The translations under genes and the position numbers were made by a program. A stretch of 34,892 bases of DNA from Planctomycetaceae bacterium (GTDB lineage: Bacteria > Planctomycetota > Planctomycetia > Pirellulales > Pirellulaceae): contig JAJTFC010000072.1 in NCBI GenBank assembly GCA_021298315.1, forward strand, positions 1 through 34,892. The letters are read 5' to 3'. This document shows positions 16,364 through 24,397 of this stretch, piece by piece (the stretch's first letter is position 1; every line of letters starts with the position of its first letter). The notes beneath the pieces are model-generated. The model made no database searches. It had not been told where the DNA came from and saw only the letters and a list, made by a program, of their open reading frames with translations.

Positions 16364-18997
16364 ATGCCATTTCGCATGGATAAACTGACCATCAAAGCCC
16401 AGGAAGCCATCGTCGGTGCCCAGTCTTTGGCCGCCTCCCAAGGGAATCCAGAAATCGAAGGGCTCCACTTGCTGTCGACCCTGCTTGAGGATCCCGCAGG
16501 AGTGGTCGTTGCACTTCTGAAAAAAATCGGAACTCAGCTCGATAAACTTCAATCGACCACCGCCAGCGAACTTCAACGTCTGCCCCGCAGCAGCAACAGT
16601 CGCCAACCGGGCATCAGCGCTTCGCTGCAAAAGGGGCTCGAAGCTGCAGCCAGCAGCGCCGAAGGGATGAAGGACGAGTTTGTCAGCACCGAACACCTGC
16701 TGATGGGATTGGCCAAAGCCGACAAGAACGCTTCAGAACTCCTGAGACTCTTTGGCATCAACGAGAAAGACATCCTTCAAGGACTTCAAACCGTCCGAGG
16801 AAGTGCTCGTGTTACAGATCAGTCACCCGAAGGCAAATTTCAAGCACTCGAAAAATACGGTGTCGATCTTGTTGCCCAAGCATCGAAGAACAAGCTCGAT
16901 CCGGTCATCGGTCGAGACAATGAAATCCGGCGTGTGATCCAAGTCCTTTCGAGACGAACTAAGAACAACCCAGTGCTTATCGGAGAACCTGGTGTGGGCA
17001 AGACGGCGATTGCCGAAGGGCTTGCCCAGCGGATCGTCCAAGGCGATGTGCCTCAATCGCTCAAGAACCGTCGCGTGATCGCCTTGGACATGGGTGGCTT
17101 GGTCGCAGGCACCAAGTTCCGAGGTGAGTTCGAGGAGAGACTCAAAGCGGTGATTCGGGAAGTCAAGGATGCCGAGGGCGAAGTAATCCTCTTTATCGAT
17201 GAGTTGCACACGGTCATCGGGGCCGGATCTGCCGAAGGTTCCAGCGATGCAGCTCAGCTCCTGAAACCCGAACTGGCTCGAGGTCAACTGCGTTGCATCG
17301 GTGCGACAACCCTCGATGAGTATCGCAAGCATATCGAAAAAGATGCTGCTCTCGAACGCCGATTCCAACCGGTCTATGTCGGTGAACCGAGCGTTGAAGA
17401 CACCATTTCGATTCTGCGTGGACTCAAGCCTCGTTACGAAACCCACCACGGTGTAAAAATCCGCGATGCAGCGTTGGTCGAAGCTGCCAAGTTATCGCAT
17501 CGTTACATCGCTGACCGATTCCTGCCAGACAAAGCCATCGACTTGGTGGACGAAGCCGCCGCACGCTTGGCCATGGAACGAGACAGCGTGCCGACTGAGA
17601 TCGATTCGCTCCAAAGAAGACTTCGCCAGTTGGAACTAGCCCAACGCCAACTCAAAGACGAAACCGACGAGAGCACCGAAGAAGCCCTCGAAGAGATCGA
17701 AAACGAGATGGCTAGCGTTCAGAAACAAGTCGCTAGCCTTCGCGAGCAGTGGGAAGCCGAAAAGCTCGGGCTCTCGGACGTCAAGTCGGTGCACAAGGCC
17801 CTCGATCAGGCAGAAGCGGATTTTCGCAAGTTAGAAAACTCCATCAAGGACAAACAGTCCTCGGGCTCAGCGGTCAACGAGCTCGACTATCAAAAGCTCT
17901 ACGAACTGGATCAAACACGTCGCAAACTCCGTGAACAACTCGAACAAGAAGACAATTCGAGCGAAAAAGAGCAAGAGCAGCCTAAACTTCTCCGCACCGA
18001 AGTAACCGCCGATGAAATCGCCCAGGTCGTCAGCTCTTGGACCGGTGTGCCCGTGACCCGTATGCTCGAAACCGAACGAGCCAAATTGCTCGTGATGGAG
18101 GAAAGATTGCACTTGCGAGTCGTCGGCCAAGACCAAGCCGTCGAAGCCATCAGCAATGCCGTCCGACGTTCCCGCAGCGGGTTAGGGGATGCAAACAGAC
18201 CGATCGGATCGTTCCTGTTTCTCGGGCCCACGGGGGTCGGTAAGACCGAGCTGTGCAAAGCCCTCGCCGAAGTCATGTTCGATGACGAAGCCGCCATGGT
18301 TCGCATCGACATGAGCGAGTTCATGGAACGCCATACCGTCAGCCGACTCGTCGGTGCACCTCCTGGATATGTCGGCTACGAAGAAGGTGGTCAGTTGACC
18401 GAAGCTGTGCGCCGTCGCCCCTACAGCGTAGTGCTGCTGGATGAAATCGAAAAAGCACACAACGATGTCTTCAACATGCTCTTGCAGGTACTCGATGATG
18501 GTCGATTGACCGACGGACAAAATCGCACGGTCGATTTCACCAACACGATCATCGTCATGACCAGCAACGTCGGCAGTCAGATGATCCAACGGGTGGCTGA
18601 CGAAGGGGGCGGCATCGACGAAATGCAAGCTGCAGTCGCAGAGTCGCTCAAAAACAAATTCCTACCAGAGTTCCTCAACCGAATCGATGAGACGATCCTG
18701 TTTGAACCACTAAAGCGAGAACAGATCCACAAGATCGTCAGCTTGCAACTCAAACGGCTCGAAAAACAACTTGCCGAAGCCCACTTCAAGCTCAGCGTCA
18801 GCGACCGTGCCGTCAACGCGATCGCCAGCGAAGGATACGATCCGGTCTACGGTGCTCGGCCTCTGAAACGGGTCATCCAGCGTCGACTCCAAAACGCCAT
18901 CGCTACCGAATTGCTCAAACGAGACGCAAGCGAAGGTGGCAGCATCCATGTCGACTACGAAGACGAGAATTACCTCATCAAAGTCATGGACAGTTAG
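16364..18997 (+). CDS. clpB: ATP-dependent chaperone ClpB
   Basis: An 877-aa disaggregase that threads aggregated proteins through a hexameric ring with DnaK. Domains in order: the double Clp-N repeat (about 1-150), first AAA+ module with Walker A GEPGVGKT at 207-214 and [15 protein letters not shown], the coiled-coil M domain (about 410-545), second AAA+ module with GPTGVGKT at 621-628, [11 protein letters not shown] and the D2-small C-terminal domain. The presence of the M domain separates it from ClpA and ClpC. ATG 16364 is preferred over a GTG two codons earlier because GGAG at 16352-16355 sits 8 nt before it. A CIRCE or sigma-32 type heat-shock element was not seen upstream. It stops 5 bp before the convergent ATP-grasp gene. 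Confidence 0.97.
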   Translation: MPFRMDKLTIKAQEAIVGAQSLAASQGNPEIEGLHLLSTLLEDPAGVVVALLKKIGTQLDKLQSTTASELQRLPRSSNSRQPGISASLQKGLEAAASSAEGMKDEFVSTEHLLMGLAKADKNASELLRLFGINEKDILQGLQTVRGSARVTDQSPEGKFQALEKYGVDLVAQASKNKLDPVIGRDNEIRRVIQVLSRRTKNNPVLIGEPGVGKTAIAEGLAQRIVQGDVPQSLKNRRVIALDMGGLVAGTKFRGEFEERLKAVIREVKDAEGEVILFIDELHTVIGAGSAEGSSDAAQLLKPELARGQLRCIGATTLDEYRKHIEKDAALERRFQPVYVGEPSVEDTISILRGLKPRYETHHGVKIRDAALVEAAKLSHRYIADRFLPDKAIDLVDEAAARLAMERDSVPTEIDSLQRRLRQLELAQRQLKDETDESTEEALEEIENEMASVQKQVASLREQWEAEKLGLSDVKSVHKALDQAEADFRKLENSIKDKQSSGSAVNELDYQKLYELDQTRRKLREQLEQEDNSSEKEQEQPKLLRTEVTADEIAQVVSSWTGVPVTRMLETERAKLLVMEERLHLRVVGQDQAVEAISNAVRRSRSGLGDANRPIGSFLFLGPTGVGKTELCKALAEVMFDDEAAMVRIDMSEFMERHTVSRLVGAPPGYVGYEEGGQLTEAVRRRPYSVVLLDEIEKAHNDVFNMLLQVLDDGRLTDGQNRTVDFTNTIIVMTSNVGSQMIQRVADEGGGIDEMQAAVAESLKNKFLPEFLNRIDETILFEPLKREQIHKIVSLQLKRLEKQLAEAHFKLSVSDRAVNAIASEGYDPVYGARPLKRVIQRRLQNAIATELLKRDASEGGSIHVDYEDENYLIKVMDS

Positions 18998-19002
18998 AAA
19001 CC

Positions 19003-20151
19003 CTACCTGCGAATGCAGTGCGGCAGGAATCGACTGGTATTGTGAGTCACGGCTTTGATGTCCTCACGGATGCCCATTCCACAAGCTCGATCGCCGATGA
19101 CCCAACTGCCTAGCACCGCATAACCGAACTCCGAACGGTACAGCGGATGATACGCTTGGTAGACGCAAGGCTGATTCCAGTAAGGACCATCGGTGACCAT
19201 CTGAGCGTGCTCTTGCTGGGTGACGATTTCGATGTTGCTCCCCTCGCGTGCCAGAATCGGCTTGCGAACATAGTCGACTTCAAGGGGTTCAAACGAGCTT
19301 TCGAGCAAGTACTTGTGATCAGGAAAAAGCTCCCAAAGAACAGCCAGGATCGTTTTGTTGGAAAGGAGCATTTTCCAAGGTGGTTCCATCCAAACAGTCT
19401 TGGAGTTGAGCAAATGCCTTGCAAACTCCTCCTTGAGCATCCACTCCCATGGATAAAGCTTGAATAGATAATCGATGGGTTGGTACTGATCGTCGACGAA
19501 CGATTTGAGCTCGGTATCGAATCCGATTTGAGCCATGTCTAAATAATGCGTTTCGATACCCGCTTGCGATGCGGTGTCCCGCATATACGTCACATTCCCG
19601 AAGTCTTCTTCGTGACCGTCGGTGGCTGCAAAGTGAACGCGATTCCACCCATGCAAACGGAGATACTTCCAGGATTCGATAAGTTGCTCGTGCAGACTGT
19701 TGAACTGATCGAATGGAGTGATCGCACTCCCCTTGGTCTGCAACGATTCGAGCCAATGCCACTGAACCACTGCAGCTTCAAATAACGACGTGGGCGTATC
19801 GGCGTTGTACTCGAGCATCTTCGGAGGGCCTGTGCCATCCCATGCTAGATCAAAACGCCCAAAGAGCGTTGGCTCGTCAGCTTCCCAACTCTCGCGTATC
19901 CAGTAATGGAACTGTGAGGGTATTCCGAACTCCGCAAAGCGATCTTCTTCGATCACGCACTCGGCTGCCTCGATGCACATCGCATGCAACACGTTGGTCG
20001 CTTGCTCGATGACCCGAATGTCCTCATAACTGAACTCGAACCAACCCGATTCGTCCCAGTACAAATCGCCATCGATGGTGTGATAGCTAAAGCCAATGCG
20101 CTCGGCCTCGGCACGCCAATTGGCCCGAGGTGTACCTGAAACTCTTTTCAT
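19003..20151 (-). CDS. glutathionylspermidine-synthase-like ATP-grasp protein (YgiC/YjfC type)
   Basis: A 382-aa protein matching the C-terminal synthetase family of glutathionylspermidine synthase in length (E. coli YgiC is 386 aa) and motifs: LGRFDLAWDGTGPPKMLEYNADTPTSLFE near the middle-N part, then HFAATDGHEEDFGNVTYM, LYPWEWMLKEEFA, KPILAREGSNI, and a C-terminal GSWVIGDRACGMGIRED. This is an ATP-grasp ligase fold that should join an amine to a carboxylate via an acyl-phosphate. No amidase (CHAP) domain is present, so it is the YgiC-like, not the bifunctional Gsp, form; its true substrate is unknown. It starts 15 bp after a small lipoprotein gene, the same arrangement as ygiB-ygiC in E. 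coli. Confidence 0.9.
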   Translation of the reverse strand: MKRVSGTPRANWRAEAERIGFSYHTIDGDLYWDESGWFEFSYEDIRVIEQATNVLHAMCIEAAECVIEEDRFAEFGIPSQFHYWIRESWEADEPTLFGRFDLAWDGTGPPKMLEYNADTPTSLFEAAVVQWHWLESLQTKGSAITPFDQFNSLHEQLIESWKYLRLHGWNRVHFAATDGHEEDFGNVTYMRDTASQAGIETHYLDMAQIGFDTELKSFVDDQYQPIDYLFKLYPWEWMLKEEFARHLLNSKTVWMEPPWKMLLSNKTILAVLWELFPDHKYLLESSFEPLEVDYVRKPILAREGSNIEIVTQQEHAQMVTDGPYWNQPCVYQAYHPLYRSEFGYAVLGSWVIGDRACGMGIREDIKAVTHNTSRFLPHCIRR

Positions 20152-20166
20152 CGGCGGGGCTTTAAA

Positions 20167-20556
20167 TTACGAAGAGCTCGACAAGGAACTACCGGTTCGA
20201 CCAAAACCACCGCTTGTGACACTGCTCGGAGCACCCGACGGTCGCGAAACTCCCGAGGGATTCGTGAGATTGGTAGAGTTTGGGCTCCGTCCCACGGTGT
20301 TACCACTAGGTGCGACTGCCGTTGTCCCACCAGGAGACATAAAGATTCCAGGCCCAGTCGAGATTCTAGGTCCGTAGGTCGTGCGATTCGTAGCTGTTGC
20401 TGGATCACAAAATTCTGTCTTCGGTGGCTCGCCTGGCTTAGCAGGCCCACTGCAATTGGCTTTGGCCACCGGCGGTTGCTTCTTGGCTGCGTCGCATCCA
20501 AAAGCGGCAACGGCCGGCAACATGAGTGTTAGTAGAACTTGTGTGCTACGCTTCAT
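20167..20556 (-). CDS. small Gly/Ser/Pro-rich lipoprotein, YgiB-like partner of the ATP-grasp gene
   Basis: A 129-aa protein with a lipoprotein signal peptide ending in AAFGC (lipid-carrying Cys21), followed by low-complexity sequence rich in Gly, Ser, Thr and Pro. The C-terminus, SSVTSGGFGRTGSS plus a Ser run, recalls the VTRGGFG...S-rich tail that I remember for the E. coli DUF1190 lipoproteins YgiB/YjfM, whose genes also lie beside a GspS-like ATP-grasp gene. The rest is not alignable by eye, so the family call rests on tail, lipobox and context. A role as substrate or partner of the ATP-grasp enzyme is a guess. Confidence 0.75.
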   Translation of the reverse strand: MKRSTQVLLTLMLPAVAAFGCDAAKKQPPVAKANCSGPAKPGEPPKTEFCDPATATNRTTYGPRISTGPGIFMSPGGTTAVAPSGNTVGRSPNSTNLTNPSGVSRPSGAPSSVTSGGFGRTGSSLSSSS

Positions 20557-20629
20557 GATTTCCTCAGAGTCTTTCGAGCGCGGTTTCTATCGGGCGCGGT
20601 TTTTTCGAGCATGGATCCCCAGGCAATAA

Positions 20630-20652
20630 ATTCCCGATTCCTGGTCGGGAAT
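20630..20652 (-). terminator. possible terminator hairpin after the PQQ-like gene
   Basis: ATTCCCGA and TCGGGAAT form a perfect 8-bp stem around a 7-nt loop. On the minus strand it is followed by TTTATT, a weak U-tract. It lies 155 bp beyond the stop of the PQQ-like gene and ~75 bp before the lipoprotein start, so it could separate the two minus-strand units. Confidence 0.45.
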
Positions 20653-20807
20653 AATGCCAATACGATGAAATTATTAACGATTTCAATCGGGTTTTGCAAG
20701 AAAACTTCGGATCTTCAGGTTATTTTCCTGGCATCGACCGCACCCGAATATTTCTCTGTGGTCGCTGTGTCTCTGTGTTTCAAAGAAGCTTTCCAGGAAA
20801 GCCCCCC

Positions 20808-21931
20808 TTATTTCCCGATCTTGTAAACCACCAATTCATCTTGGTCGCGAATGAAGAGATTTCCATCGACGATGACCGGATGAGGCCAACTCTCTCCGTT
20901 GTGGGTAGCGAGTTTGAATTTCCCAAGCAGTCGATACTCTTTGGTGTCGGTATCGATCATGGCCATGACGCCATCTTGGTATCGGAAAAAGAGTTTCTTG
21001 TCGGCTGCGACCACTGCTGCTGAGCCTCCGCCTGCCCCGCGCTCTTTCTTCCACAAGTCTTTACCGGTCTTCCATTCCACGCAGGCTGGGAATCCATTGT
21101 TGTGTCCGTGACCCATATAGACATAATCGCCGATCATGATCATGCCACCATGATGGTTTTGAAGTTCCTTCGACGACTTGTAGTAGACTTCTTTGACACC
21201 CAGGCTGTTGTTGGCGCTTGGCGAAATTTCCAATAGAGCCGTACCGCCATCTCCGTAGCCGGTCGAACAAAAAACATGGTTGCCGTTGATCAAGGGAGTA
21301 GGGATATTGGCCGTCGTGTTGGCAACACGGTCGTAATTCCAAAGCAGTTGGCCATTGGCAGCATCGTAACTGACGATACCGTGTCCAACGAGCTGCACAT
21401 ACTGTTTGCGACCGCCCGCATTTGAAATAACGATCGAGGAGTAGCCGGCCCCATCATTGCCGCGCAGTTTGCCGGGAAACTCTTCTTCCAAACCTCTTTC
21501 CCCGTCTTGGCATCACAGCAAACCATGACCCCATCGAAACTCATCGCGTAGACCAACCCCGTTTCGGGATCGACTGTAGGTGTCCCGTTGGCTGCCCCTT
21601 TGTCGGGAGTAAAAGGGGTCTTCCAAGCCACAGCGCCATCGCCGGCATTGAGACAGACCAAAGTGGTTTTGCCATCGATGTTGCCGATGGTGTAGAGGAG
21701 TCCTGCATGGATCGCGACACTTGCCATCCCAGAACCGAGTCCTTTGGTTCGGTAGCCGATCGGTGGACCTTGTTCGGGCCATTGATCCATCAAACCGCTT
21801 TCTTTAGCAATCCCATCTCGGTTCGGGCCACGCCATTGGTACCAGTCATCGGCCAAAAGCGTTCCAAGTGGACTGAGACTCAGTCCAGCAAGCAGCATTG
21901 CAAAGCGACGATTCATCGAAGGGTTCCTCAA
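20808..21931 (-). pseudogene. secreted PQQ-like beta-propeller protein, broken by a frameshift
   Basis: Two overlapping minus-strand frames make one protein of about 375 residues. The first (from 21931; alternative ATG 21916) has a signal peptide (FAMLLAGLSLSPLGTLLA) and then DWYQWRGPNRDGI, the standard opening of planctomycete PQQ-binding-like propellers, and runs to KTGKEVWKK. The second continues with EFPGKLRGNDGAGYSSIVIS and further blades (GIVSYDAANGQLLWNY, ACVEWKTGKDLWKK) to the stop at 20808. The join needs a -1 shift near 21480-21490, as if one A were missing from AAGAAAGAG. There is no good slippery heptamer, so this is a true lesion or a sequencing error rather than programmed frameshifting. 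It lies 61 bp after the GT9 gene. Confidence 0.85.
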
Positions 21932-21992
21932 CGTAGGGTGGATTCAAAAAGGTTCAAAAAACAGAGTATAGCCAATCTACTTGGGTGATGCA

Positions 21993-23069
21993 CTAAGCGG
22001 CTTTGGGTGCGGTTTTGCCCAAGGAGATTTCATGGCAAATTCGATCGCATGCTTCTTGGACATGCTCGCTGCGGATCGAGAGCATCGGACGCATATCGGT
22101 CTTGCGCTGCGAGCGTTCCTTTTCCGAAAGCCTATCGATCTGTACCGTCGCATGCATGGCCCCAAGTGGCCCAACGCGCTCCGAAGGCATCGGTCCGATC
22201 AAGGCCACGGTTGGGGTGCCGACGGCGACTGACAAGTGCATCGGGCCGGTATCGGATCCGACGAAGAGTTTGGCGCGACGCACCCACTCGGCCAACTCGA
22301 CAAGACTCGTCTGAGGCATCATTTTGGCCCAACCATCACTGGTCTGTTCGAGTTCCTGGGCGATCGAGCGTTCTTGGGGGCCACCCCAAGCGATCCAACT
22401 TGGTAAACCCCAACGCTGCCCCAGATGCTTGGCCACCGCCGCATAGCGCTCGGTGGGCCAAATCTTCGATGGCCAGCCCGCACCGACATTGATGATTCCC
22501 CAAGTGTCGGAGGCTCTTAGCTCACGAAGTTTCTGATCAACGCTCCTGATGGTCTCCGCGTGGCGTGGAACTTTGTATTGAACGACCGGATCCTCGATCC
22601 CAAGGGGCTTGAGTAGTTCAAGGCCCCGCAGGACTACTTGCTCATGGCAAGGTGTGACCAAGGTGTTGTTTAGCCAAGTGCTCAGTTCGCGACCTTCGAA
22701 TTCGGATTTGCTCAGTCCGATCCGAAGTTTGGCGCCCGAGTAGCGACCGATCCAGGCGCTTTTGGTAAGCCCTTGGGCATCGATTAGCGTATCTGGTTTC
22801 CAGGCTCGAACTTGGTTGAGGAATCGCAGGTAAGCCACCGGAGAAGCGGTGTCTTTTTTCGAGAGGACCAGCAGGTCGTCTAGGTCTTGGTGTCCTCGGA
22901 GCAGGTCCGCTGCTCCTTGGCCGACGACCCAAGCGATCTTGGATTTGGGGAATCGGCGACGAAGTTCGCAGAGGATGGGCATCGATAGGATCGTGTCACC
23001 GACGGCCGAGAGCCGCAGGATCATGATCCTTTGAACAGCAGGGGACTTCATCGACGGTTTTGACATCAA
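21993..23069 (-). CDS. glycosyltransferase family 9 (heptosyltransferase-like)
   Basis: A 358-aa GT-B enzyme of the ADP-heptose:LPS heptosyltransferase family. Motifs are MILRLSAVGDTILSMPIL (N-terminal nucleotide-fold glycine region), DTLIDAQGLTKSAWIGRYSGAKLRIG, INVGAGWPSKIWPTERYAAVAK and LFVGSDTGPMHLSVAVGTPTVALIGP, the sugar-nucleotide-binding signature. It probably adds a sugar to a lipid-linked or cell-surface glycan; specificity cannot be read. Starts at 23069, 23051 or 23024 are all possible. The stop of the radical SAM gene lies 10 bp upstream of the first, so the two are one operon. Confidence 0.92.
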   Translation of the reverse strand: MMSKPSMKSPAVQRIMILRLSAVGDTILSMPILCELRRRFPKSKIAWVVGQGAADLLRGHQDLDDLLVLSKKDTASPVAYLRFLNQVRAWKPDTLIDAQGLTKSAWIGRYSGAKLRIGLSKSEFEGRELSTWLNNTLVTPCHEQVVLRGLELLKPLGIEDPVVQYKVPRHAETIRSVDQKLRELRASDTWGIINVGAGWPSKIWPTERYAAVAKHLGQRWGLPSWIAWGGPQERSIAQELEQTSDGWAKMMPQTSLVELAEWVRRAKLFVGSDTGPMHLSVAVGTPTVALIGPMPSERVGPLGAMHATVQIDRLSEKERSQRKTDMRPMLSIRSEHVQEACDRICHEISLGKTAPKAA

Positions 23070-23079
23070 GCTAGATCAC

Positions 23080-23982
23080 TTAAAAGAAGCATTTCGTGCA
23101 ATTGCTGCACAGAGGGATTTCGCTTTGGCGACTTTCGCGATGCAAGGTGCGCAGTTCGTTGTACCTCGCGTTGTTCCAGATATCGAGCATGGGAGTATTC
23201 ATGACGTTTCCGAGGACTTCTTTGCCGCTGTAGTCCAAGCAGCACAGAGCCACATCGCCGTTGACCAAGACGGTCATGGTTCGCCAGAGCCGATCGCAAG
23301 GTTTTCGGACGCGTTGTTGCTGGGCGTCTCCTAGGGCACCGCCCCAGTTGTGGATATGGGTAAAGTCGATGTGATCGACGACACCGGCGAGCATTTCTTC
23401 GGTTTGCCGGCGGTTGGAGGTTTGACAAGTTGCAGCGACGATGATCGGGGTTTTCATGTTGGCCTCATCGCGCAGTTTGCGAAACGCTTTGACATTTTCG
23501 ACAACTTTGGCGTGATCCAATCCGATTCGTAAAGTATTGAATTCTTTGGAGTCCGAGCCATCGATACTGATTTTGATTTCGTCAAGACCGCTGTGTAAAA
23601 GGCGTTGGGCAAGCTCACCGCGAAGCAGATCGCCGTTGGTGAATATCTTCACACGTGGGATACCTTGGTCTTTGCAGTATTTGATCCTCTCTGGCAATTG
23701 CTTGTCGATCAAAGGTTCGCCGTAGCCATGGAGGTGGAGCAAACGCGTGCCACCTTCGACGCACTGTTGGACGACGGTCTCGAAGACCTCTTGCTTCATG
23801 TTGGCTTTAGCGCGTCCGATGGTAGATCTTGGGCAAAAGACGCAGTCGGCTTGGCAGTGGTTGGTCGTTTCAATCCGTACGGTTTTCGGGAACGATTGAC
23901 GCAGCAAGGTCATGGTATCTGCGATAACAAACGAGGCGACCGAGCCGACGGTGCCCATGAATGATTGTCCGAGAGTGGTCAT
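23080..23982 (-). CDS. radical SAM/SPASM domain protein
   Basis: A 300-aa protein with the radical SAM cluster motif CQADCVFC (CxxxCxxC, about residues 43-50), the HGYGEPLID and KIFTNGDLL strands and ISIDGSDSKEFNTLR, followed by a C-terminal SPASM-type Cys cluster (CDRLWRTM, DVALCCLDY, CSNCTKC) for an auxiliary iron-sulfur centre. Enzymes of this kind modify peptides or sugar-linked metabolites. No small Cys-rich or repeat-bearing peptide gene is adjacent. The partner is a GT9 glycosyltransferase, so a role in cell-surface glycan or lipid modification is as likely as RiPP maturation. First gene of its operon. Confidence 0.92.
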   Translation of the reverse strand: MTTLGQSFMGTVGSVASFVIADTMTLLRQSFPKTVRIETTNHCQADCVFCPRSTIGRAKANMKQEVFETVVQQCVEGGTRLLHLHGYGEPLIDKQLPERIKYCKDQGIPRVKIFTNGDLLRGELAQRLLHSGLDEIKISIDGSDSKEFNTLRIGLDHAKVVENVKAFRKLRDEANMKTPIIVAATCQTSNRRQTEEMLAGVVDHIDFTHIHNWGGALGDAQQQRVRKPCDRLWRTMTVLVNGDVALCCLDYSGKEVLGNVMNTPMLDIWNNARYNELRTLHRESRQSEIPLCSNCTKCFF

Positions 23983-24163
23983 GATCGGGGTCCTTTGACA
24001 CGTTAAAAAGAGTCAGAAACTGAATTGCTTTTCGTTTCGGGAATGAAACTCCTTTTGAGGGTCGTGGGAGGTTAGCGAATTTGGACACTCTGCGTCAACC
24101 TCGATCCTAGGATTGTTTTTGGGCCGCTGATGGGGATCCAGGCAATGAGCTAGGAGTTTCAAC

Positions 24164-24335
24164 GTTAGCCGACGAGCGCGAGCGTCGGGCAGTGACATAG
24201 CACGGCACAGCGTAATGATAGACGCTGAATATAATCAAGCCACGGTTTGTTCGGCTGTTAATTAATAAATTTGCGATCATGCGTCGGTTTGGCGTGGCTT
24301 AATGCGCTGCCCGACGCTGGCGCTCGTCGGCTAAC
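24164..24335. repeat. 172-bp inverted-repeat element (REP/MITE-like)
   Basis: The outer arms GTTAGCCGACGAGCGC-n-AGCGTCGGGCAG (24164-24192) and its reverse complement (24307-24335) match at 28 of 29 positions. Each arm is itself a hairpin (GCCGACG...CGTCGGGC). A second inverted pair, AAGCCACG (24237-24244) / CGTGGCTT (24293-24300), lies inside. The AT-rich centre has no ORF. The shape fits a pair of REP-like palindromes in opposite orientation or a non-autonomous mobile element; no transposase is nearby. Confidence 0.85.
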
Positions 24336-24368
24336 AACGCATACTCATAGCATTCTCCAAAGCGCCCC

Positions 24369-24387
24369 ATCAGCGTTCATCAGCGGT
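24369..24387. repeat. dispersed 19-bp motif ATCAGCGTTCATCAGCGGT
   Basis: The same 19-mer, with one mismatch, occurs at 190-208 and 510-528 inside the long direct repeats. The related form ATCAGCGTTCATGAGTG occurs at 137-153 and 457-473. All copies are intergenic. It looks like a genome-dispersed short repeat rather than a local site. Confidence 0.7.
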
Positions 24388-24397
24388 GGGCTGTTTT

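Larger units (their letters stand above)
23983..24397. other. 415-bp intergenic region with repeat elements
   Basis: Lies between the 3' end of the glycoside hydrolase gene (24398) and the 5' end of the radical SAM gene (23982), both minus strand. It holds a nested inverted-repeat element (24164-24335) and one copy of the ATCAGCGTTCATCAGCGGT motif (24369-24387). The part 23983-24163 should contain the radical SAM promoter, but I see no convincing box. No protein-like ORF. Confidence 0.7.

Noticed and set aside
16087..16410. 107-aa minus-strand ORF containing the leader peptide
   Set aside because: The upstream 80 codons overlap the clpB start and the predicted promoter and look like noise. 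Only the last 27 codons, after the internal ATG at 16170, have the aromatic cluster and the right position.
21478..21492. Programmed -1 frameshift in the PQQ-like gene
   Set aside because: The site (GGAAGAAGAG) is not an X XXY YYZ heptamer, and I see no stimulatory SD or hairpin; the family is not known to use frameshifting.
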